A stretch of 64,000 nt of DNA from Alphaproteobacteria bacterium (lineage in GTDB: Bacteria; Pseudomonadota; Alphaproteobacteria; SMXQ01). The notes below the pieces were generated by a model, which was not told the origin of the DNA, did no database searches, and saw only the letters and a list, made by a program, of their open reading frames with translations. The DNA lies in NCBI GenBank assembly GCA_030831315.1, contig JAURLI010000015.1, positions 1-64,000 of the forward strand, given 5' to 3'. Numbering within the stretch: the stretch's first letter is position 1; every line of letters starts with the position of its first letter. This document shows, piece after piece, positions 58,312 through 64,000 of the stretch. The translations under genes were made by a program, and so were the position numbers.

Positions 58312-58405
58312 CTGGCCCTTTCGGGGCTAAGGTCCGCCGTCCGGCGACCCCCCGGACGGGGTTCGCCCGCGGGACGGGCCCGCAGGCGTGCAAGGATCGT
58401 AAGGT

Positions 58406-59590
58406 ATGGCGAGCGAAGCTGCCCCCGAGGGCGCCCCGGCCAAACGCGCAAACGGACCGGCGTTGACGCCCCAGCAGGTGGTGCTGGCGGCCGATGAGCC
58501 GTTACGCCTCGATTCCGGGGCGACGCTCGGCCCCATCACCGTCGCCTATACGACCCAGGGGCGGCTCAATGCCGACAAATCCAACGCCATCCTGATCTGC
58601 CATGCGCTGACCGGCGACCAGTTCGTCTCGGGCCCCCATCCCACGACCGGCAAGCCCGGCTGGTGGGATACCATGATCGGGCCGGGCCGCCCGCTCGATC
58701 CCGAACGCTATTTCCTGATCTGCTCGAACATCCTCGGCGGCTGCCTCGGCACTACCGGGCCCAAGGACATCAACCCCGCGACGGGCAAGCCGTGGGGCCT
58801 CGATTTCCCGGTCATCACCGTGGGCGACATGGTCAACGTGCAGCGCCTGCTGGTGGACCACCTAGGCATCGGGCAGCTGTTCTGCGTGATCGGCGGATCG
58901 ATGGGCGGCATGCAGGTGCTCGACTGGGCGGTGCGCTATCCGGAACGGGTTTTTTGCGCCATGCCGATCGCCAGCGCCGCGCGCACGTCTGCACAGAACA
59001 TCGCCCATCACGAAGTGGGCCGTCAGGCGGTCATGGCCGATCCCGACTGGTGCGGCGGGCGTTACCTGGAACAGGGCAAGCGGCCGCACCGCGGGCTCGC
59101 CGTGGCGCGCATGGGCGCACATATCACCTATCTCTCGGAATCGGCGCTGACCCGCAAGTTCGGCCGCTCGTTGCAGGCGCGCGAACAGGTGACCTACGGC
59201 TTCGATGCCGACTTCCAGGTGGAAAGCTACCTGCGCCATCAGGGCATCACCTTCGTCGATCGCTTCGATGCCAATTCCTATCTCTACATCACCCGCGCGA
59301 CCGACTACTTCGACCTCGCGCAGGAACATGGCGGCGTGCTGTCCCGCGCCTTCCGCAACACGCCGGTGCGTTTCGGCGTCGTCAGCTTCACCAGCGACTG
59401 GATGTTCCCGACACTGGAAAGCCGTGATCTGGTAAAAGCGCTGAATGCCGTCGGCGCCAATGTCGCCTTCGTCGAAGTCGAAACCGACCAGGGCCATGAC
59501 TCGTTCCTGATGGATATTCCCGACTATCACCGCATCGTCCACGGCTTCCTCGAAGGTGCCGCCGATCACCGGGGGCTGAAAAAGCCATGA
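58406..59590 (+). CDS. metX: Homoserine O-acetyltransferase
   Basis: [46 protein letters not shown]. Confidence 0.92.
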   Translation: MASEAAPEGAPAKRANGPALTPQQVVLAADEPLRLDSGATLGPITVAYTTQGRLNADKSNAILICHALTGDQFVSGPHPTTGKPGWWDTMIGPGRPLDPERYFLICSNILGGCLGTTGPKDINPATGKPWGLDFPVITVGDMVNVQRLLVDHLGIGQLFCVIGGSMGGMQVLDWAVRYPERVFCAMPIASAARTSAQNIAHHEVGRQAVMADPDWCGGRYLEQGKRPHRGLAVARMGAHITYLSESALTRKFGRSLQAREQVTYGFDADFQVESYLRHQGITFVDRFDANSYLYITRATDYFDLAQEHGGVLSRAFRNTPVRFGVVSFTSDWMFPTLESRDLVKALNAVGANVAFVEVETDQGHDSFLMDIPDYHRIVHGFLEGAADHRGLKKP

Positions 59591-60246
59591 CGGGAATATC
59601 TTCCGACAAGCCGGCGCCGCTCATCGGGCGCACGGAATCAGGCTCGGGGCGCATCCGCGTCGATCTGCAACTGATCGCCGATCTCGTTCCGGCCGGCTCG
59701 CGGGTCCTCGACGTCGGCTGCGGCGACGGCTCGCTGCTGCACTACCTGACCAAGTACAAGGGCGTCGATGCGCGCGGCATCGAAATCAGCCGCGACCGCG
59801 TCGCCGCCTGCCTCAACCAGGGGCTTTCGGTCATTCAGGGCGACGCCGAAATGGACCTCGCCGACTATCCCGACGATGCCTTCGACTGCGTGGTGCTGAG
59901 CCAGACCCTGCAGGCCGTCCACGATCCCAAGTGGATGCTGGAACAGCTGTTGCGCATCGGAGGGCTTGCGGTGGTGTCGATCACCAATGCGGGCTACTGG
60001 AAGAACCGTGTCACGTTCATGGTCGAGGGGCGCGAACCTTTCGCCGTTCACCGCGACGAAACCTGGTATGACACGGCCTATATCCATCCCTGCACCATCC
60101 GCGACTTCGTCGACCTGGCGAACGAGATGGATACGCGCATCGAGCGCTGCTTCGCGCTGAACCCGCGCGGCGCCTATCGCGAGATCAACCCGCGCAGCCA
60201 CTGGGCCAACCTCACCGCGGTGCAGGCCGTTTTTCTGCTGAGCTAG
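59587..60246 (+). CDS. metW: Methionine biosynthesis protein MetW
   Basis: [55 protein letters not shown]; overlaps metX stop. Confidence 0.92.
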   Translation: MTGISSDKPAPLIGRTESGSGRIRVDLQLIADLVPAGSRVLDVGCGDGSLLHYLTKYKGVDARGIEISRDRVAACLNQGLSVIQGDAEMDLADYPDDAFDCVVLSQTLQAVHDPKWMLEQLLRIGGLAVVSITNAGYWKNRVTFMVEGREPFAVHRDETWYDTAYIHPCTIRDFVDLANEMDTRIERCFALNPRGAYREINPRSHWANLTAVQAVFLLS

Positions 60247-60976
60247 TCACGGCAATCCTGTTGACGTTCCCCGCGGGAACGTAAGCCGTGCGTCGGCGGG
60301 CGCGCTGGGGCGTGCCGCTGACGGCATAGATCTGCTTGGTCGCTTCCATGATGACGACGCCCGCGAAGCGGGGCAGCAGGCGGGTCCCGAGATTCTCCCA
60401 TGCCGTTGCCGCCCCCAGAACCATGCGCGAACGCGATGGCGGCACGAACAAGGCACCTTCGGTCACGGTCGGCGTGAACAGGTTGTCGCGCAACAGCCGC
60501 GAAAGCTGGCGGGCACTATAGGGATGACCATGGGCGAAGGGCGTGCGCTCGACGCGCGCCCAGATGCCGCGCCGGTTCGGCACGACGACAATGACGCGCC
60601 CGGCATCGGCAAGCACCCGCCACACTTCGCGCAGCATGGGGCGAAGGGATTCGGCGTTCTCGACTGCATGGACCAGCAGCACGCGGTCGAAGGCGTTGTC
60701 GGGAAAGGGCAGGTCGAGCTCGTCCACCAGCACGGCGCGATTGGCCGCACCACGCGGCCAGTGCAGGACGCCCTGGCCCATCGGCATGGCGGCCAGCACG
60801 CGCTCGGCCTCCTCGGCGAAGGGACTGAGATAGGGGCCTGCGTAACCAAGCCCCAGCACCCGGCAGCCGCGCACATCGGGCCACATCAGGCGCAGCCGCG
60901 CCCGTACCGTGCGGGCGGCAACGCCGCCCAGGCTGGTCGCATAGAAATCGCGAAGATCGACGACATCGGGCCACAT
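60212..60976 (-). CDS. Class I SAM-dependent methyltransferase
   Basis: GCRVLGLGYAGPYLSPF; LPFPDNAFDRVLLVHAVENAESLRPMLREVWRVLADAGRVIVVVPNRRG. Confidence 0.8.
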   Translation of the reverse strand: MWPDVVDLRDFYATSLGGVAARTVRARLRLMWPDVRGCRVLGLGYAGPYLSPFAEEAERVLAAMPMGQGVLHWPRGAANRAVLVDELDLPFPDNAFDRVLLVHAVENAESLRPMLREVWRVLADAGRVIVVVPNRRGIWARVERTPFAHGHPYSARQLSRLLRDNLFTPTVTEGALFVPPSRSRMVLGAATAWENLGTRLLPRFAGVVIMEATKQIYAVSGTPQRARRRTAYVPAGNVNRIAVTSSAEKRPAPR

Positions 60977-61019
60977 GGCGCGGAGCCTAACACGCCGCCG
61001 CGCGCCATGCAGCGCCCCC

Positions 61020-61277
61020 TCATGGCCCCCGGCGCATGCGGGGCGGCAAGCCCTCAAGGATGCGCTCTATCTCCGCCCGGTCGCGGCCGATGGCGTGAAG
61101 GGTCGAAGGGTCGATCTCGGCCAGATCGTTGTAGGCCCGGATGCGATGGCACCATCTGGAAAAACCCGCGGCGGCGCGGCACAAGGTGGAAACACAGGCC
61201 GAGATCGCCATGCGGATGCGACGGCGCGGCTTGGCTGACGGGGCGGCGGCAACTGGCGCGGACATTGGCCTGAACAT
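61020..61277 (-). CDS. DUF1127-like small protein
   Basis: RIRAYNDLAEIDPSTLHAIGRDRAEIERI C-terminus; divergent from LysR. Confidence 0.6.
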   Translation of the reverse strand: MFRPMSAPVAAAPSAKPRRRIRMAISACVSTLCRAAAGFSRWCHRIRAYNDLAEIDPSTLHAIGRDRAEIERILEGLPPRMRRGP

Positions 61278-61331
61278 GGGCGGCTCCTTTCCGGTCGTGT
61301 GTGACCGGAAGAAACCTAGGCCCGCGTGATA

Positions 61332-61380
61332 CATATGTTAAATATGTTGTTACAGTATATTTCATATGTTTTAGATATGT
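61332..61380. repeat. AT-rich imperfect direct repeat CATATGTTnnAnATATGT between divergent genes
   Basis: CATATG cores at 61332 and 61363, 31 bp apart. Confidence 0.6.
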
Positions 61381-61381
61381 C

Positions 61382-62290
61382 ATGGAACTGCGCCACCTCA
61401 GGTATTTCGTCGCCGTCGCCGAAGAGGGCCACGTCACCCGCGCGGCCGAACGGCTGGGCATCCAGCAGCCGCCGCTGAGCCAGCAGATCCGCGCGATGGA
61501 GGACGAACTCGACGTCCAGCTCTTCCGCCGCAAACCGCGTGGCGTCGAACTGACCGACGCGGGGCGAGCGCTGCTTGCCGATGCGCGGCGCATTCTGGGC
61601 GACGTCGATCAGGCGCTTTCGCGTACGCGGCGCACGGGGCGCGGCGAAGAGGGACGCATCGCCGTCGGCTTCACCAGTTCGGCCCCCTTCCACCCTTTCG
61701 TGCCACGGGTGCTGCGCAATTTCCGCGAGGATTTCCCGCAGGTGGCGATGACGCTGGACGAAGGCGGCACCGCCGATCTCGTCGCCGCGATCCGCTCCGA
61801 ACAAATCGACGCAGCCTTCATCCGCTCGCCGGTGCCCGAAGGCGAGAACATCGCTACCTATGACATTCTCGAAGAACCGATGTGCGTCGCCCTTCCCAAA
61901 TCGCATCGGCTCGCTCGTGGCGCAAAGACGAAGCCCGTGGCGCTCGGCGATCTCGCCGGGGATTCCTTTATCCTCTACCGGCGCGCCTCCGGTCCCGGTC
62001 TCTACGATGGAATCGTCGGCGCCTGTCACGATTCGGGCTTCAACCCGCGTATCGAGCAGGAGGCACCGCGCATCGTCGCCACCCTCAACCTGGTCGCCTC
62101 GGGCCTCGGCGTTACGCTGGTGCCCGAATCGCTCCAGGCGATGCGCCTCGAAGGCATCCGCTACCTGCCGCTGGCAACACGCAGGAAACTGGTGGCCCCG
62201 CTCCGCCTCGCCTGCCGCAGCGTCGATCATTCGGCCGCCGCCAGGCGCTTTGTCGCTGCCGCGCGCAAGGCAGCACGCACGGGCGGTTGA
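61382..62290 (+). CDS. LysR family transcriptional regulator
   Basis: MELRHLRYFVAVAEEGHVTRAAERLGIQQPPLSQQIRAMEDELDVQLFRR. Confidence 0.92.
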   Translation: MELRHLRYFVAVAEEGHVTRAAERLGIQQPPLSQQIRAMEDELDVQLFRRKPRGVELTDAGRALLADARRILGDVDQALSRTRRTGRGEEGRIAVGFTSSAPFHPFVPRVLRNFREDFPQVAMTLDEGGTADLVAAIRSEQIDAAFIRSPVPEGENIATYDILEEPMCVALPKSHRLARGAKTKPVALGDLAGDSFILYRRASGPGLYDGIVGACHDSGFNPRIEQEAPRIVATLNLVASGLGVTLVPESLQAMRLEGIRYLPLATRRKLVAPLRLACRSVDHSAAARRFVAAARKAARTGG

Positions 62291-62336
62291 GGCCGCGGCC
62301 CGCGGGGGCTATCCTCGCTCCCTCAAAGGACAGGAC

Positions 62337-63113
62337 ATGGCCCGGCTGAAAATCCACCGCATACCCGCCCGCAAGGACAACTACCTCTGGCTCGCCCACG
62401 AGCCCGATACCGATACCGTCGCCATCGTCGATCCGGCCGATGCGGAACCGGTCATCGCCAAGTGCGAGGAACTGGGCCTGAGCCTGACCCATATCCTCAA
62501 CACCCATCACCACGGCGATCACACGGGCGGCAACCTGGCGCTGAAGGAATACTTCGACTGCGTCATCATCGGGCCGGCCGCCGACCGCGACCGCATTCCC
62601 GGCATCGACATTCCGGTGGGCGAGGACGACACGGTGGCGCTCGGCACCGAAACGGGGCGCGTCTTCGACGTGCCGGGCCACACGCGCGGGCATATCGCCT
62701 ACTGGTTCGCTTCGTCGGACGCGCTGTTCTGCGGCGATACGCTGTTTGCCATGGGCTGCGGCCGCCTGTTCGAGGGCACGCCCGCGCAGATGTGGGACTC
62801 TCTTTCCAAGTTCGCCGACCTGCCCGACGAAACCCGCGTCTACTGCGCCCATGAATACACCGAGGCCAATGCCCGCTTCGCCCTGACCGTGGACCCCGAT
62901 AATGCGGCGCTGAAAAAGCGCGCCGCCGCCGTCTCGCGCCTGCGCGCCGCGGGCAAGGCCACCGTGCCCTCGACCATGGAAGACGAGCGCGCCACCAATC
63001 CCTTCCTGCGTGCCGAGGAGCCGGGGTTGCAGGAAGCGCTTGGCCTCGTCGGCGCCGATGCGGTCGCCGTCTTTGCCGAGACGCGCCTGCGCAAGGACAA
63101 TTTCAAGGCTTGA
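62337..63113 (+). CDS. gloB: Hydroxyacylglutathione hydrolase (glyoxalase II)
   Basis: KDNYLWLAHEPD; ILNTHHHGDHTGGN (THxHxDH); VPGHTRGHIAYWF; GDTLFAMGCGRLFEG; CAHEYTEANARFA. Confidence 0.93.
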   Translation: MARLKIHRIPARKDNYLWLAHEPDTDTVAIVDPADAEPVIAKCEELGLSLTHILNTHHHGDHTGGNLALKEYFDCVIIGPAADRDRIPGIDIPVGEDDTVALGTETGRVFDVPGHTRGHIAYWFASSDALFCGDTLFAMGCGRLFEGTPAQMWDSLSKFADLPDETRVYCAHEYTEANARFALTVDPDNAALKKRAAAVSRLRAAGKATVPSTMEDERATNPFLRAEEPGLQEALGLVGADAVAVFAETRLRKDNFKA

Positions 63114-63155
63114 GCCAACAACGGCGCCGATGGCGCCCATAAGGGAGAACCGTCC

Positions 63156-63749
63156 ATGAAGCTTTACCAGTCCCCCACGTCGCCTTTCGTGCGCATGGCC
63201 CGCGCCACGGCCGAACTGAAAGGGCTCACCAGCCGCATCGAACTGATGGATGCGCGCGCCGACCAGGCCGCCTTCGAGAAGCTCAATCCTCTCAACAAGG
63301 TCCCGACGCTGGTCACCGACGACGGCGAGGTGCTGATCGAATCGCGCCTGATCTGCCAGTACCTCGACGGCCTTGCAGGCGGCCCGCAGCTTTACCCGAA
63401 AGATGACGGCGCCCGCCGCAAGATCCTTCAGCAGGAAGCCCTGATCCACGGGGTCATGGACGCCTCGGTCGCCCGCCGCATGGACCAGCGCAAGCCCGAC
63501 GCGCCTGCCTCCGCCTGGTGGGAGGAGCGCCAGAAGCGCAAGGTGGATATCGGCCTTAACGTCATCGAAAAGGCGCTTGGCGATTACACCGGCAACAACA
63601 CCGTCACTCCGGTGCTGGTGGGCTGCATGTGCCATTTCCTCGACCGTGTCTGCCCCGACGACTGGCGCCAGGGCCGCCCGGGACTGGCCAAGTGGTACGA
63701 GGCCTACCGCAAGGAGCCGCACATGGCCAAAACCGAAGTCAACGAGTAG
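63156..63749 (+). CDS. Glutathione S-transferase family protein
   Basis: MKLYQSPTSPFVRMARATAELKGL; LNPLNKVPTLVTDDGEVLIESRLICQYLD. Confidence 0.88.
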   Translation: MKLYQSPTSPFVRMARATAELKGLTSRIELMDARADQAAFEKLNPLNKVPTLVTDDGEVLIESRLICQYLDGLAGGPQLYPKDDGARRKILQQEALIHGVMDASVARRMDQRKPDAPASAWWEERQKRKVDIGLNVIEKALGDYTGNNTVTPVLVGCMCHFLDRVCPDDWRQGRPGLAKWYEAYRKEPHMAKTEVNE

Positions 63750-63883
63750 CCCTATCCCGCCCGCTCGCCCGGCCATGCCCCAAGACGAGGCTTGCGCCGG
63801 GCAACGGGATCGGGTGCAATACGCCGGCTTCAGGGCCCGCCCGGAACATCAACGAACAGGGCGGCCCGCACAGGGAGAGTTTC

Positions 63884-64000
63884 ATGCGCACGCCACAGGG
63901 CGCGGCCGGTCAGGCCGCGGGCGAGCCTGCCATCATTCGCAAATATGCAAACCGGCGTCTTTATGACACCTCGCGCGGGCGCTGCGTCACGCTCGCAGAC
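63884..64000 (+). CDS. phaR: Polyhydroxyalkanoate synthesis repressor PhaR, N-terminal part (truncated by window)
   Basis: Own translation MRTPQGAAGQAAGEPAIIRKYANRRLYDTSRGRCVTLAD; IRKYxNRRLYDT motif. Confidence 0.85.
   Translation, partial: MRTPQGAAGQAAGEPAIIRKYANRRLYDTSRGRCVTLAD

Noticed and set aside
58262-58405. SAM-II riboswitch upstream of metX
   Set aside because: The conserved GATTTG...GCTAAA core was not found; only generic hairpins are visible. Kept as an unclassified leader in findings.
62112-63776. 554-aa minus-strand ORF opposite lysR/gloB/GST
   Set aside because: Spans three supported genes; composition artefact.
1-64000. CRISPR arrays, rRNA operons, integrases, toxin-antitoxin pairs
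   Set aside because: No regularly spaced repeats of CRISPR type, no rRNA sequence and no recombinase or TA motifs were recognised.

Overview
This 64 kb window is GC-rich, densely coding chromosomal DNA that looks alphaproteobacterial (Rhodospirillales-like is my inference). No IS element, prophage, CRISPR array or rRNA operon was seen. About 21-20,600 is an accessory catabolic/transport region. It has three tandem Bug/TctC-type solute-binding proteins plus a fourth at the far end, with a gamma-glutamyltransferase-like enzyme, two cupins, a dienelactone hydrolase, two SDRs, two D-2-hydroxyacid dehydrogenases, a Tat-signal deaminase, an amidase, an M29/NicX-like hydrolase, glutaminase, an ornithine cyclodeaminase family protein and MMSDH between them. 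The rest is mostly conserved metabolism: a CDGSH protein and tRNA-Leu(CAA), a TAXI-TRAP transporter, an Anbu-type proteasome-like operon (CP-ATP-grasp, alpha-E, transglutaminase, Anbu), dsbB-coq7, a locus resembling the ethylmalonyl-CoA pathway (mcd, cobalamin adenosyltransferase, etfBA, hbd), argH-LptM-like-lysA, cpdR-like, ftsEX, nrdJ, CM/hisC/tyrA, metXW, gloB and the start of phaR. The strongest candidate for a poorly understood system is the Anbu operon (27.1-31.2 kb). The second is the solute-binding-protein-bracketed catabolic island. All calls come from reading the sequence and ORF translations; no database search was run.
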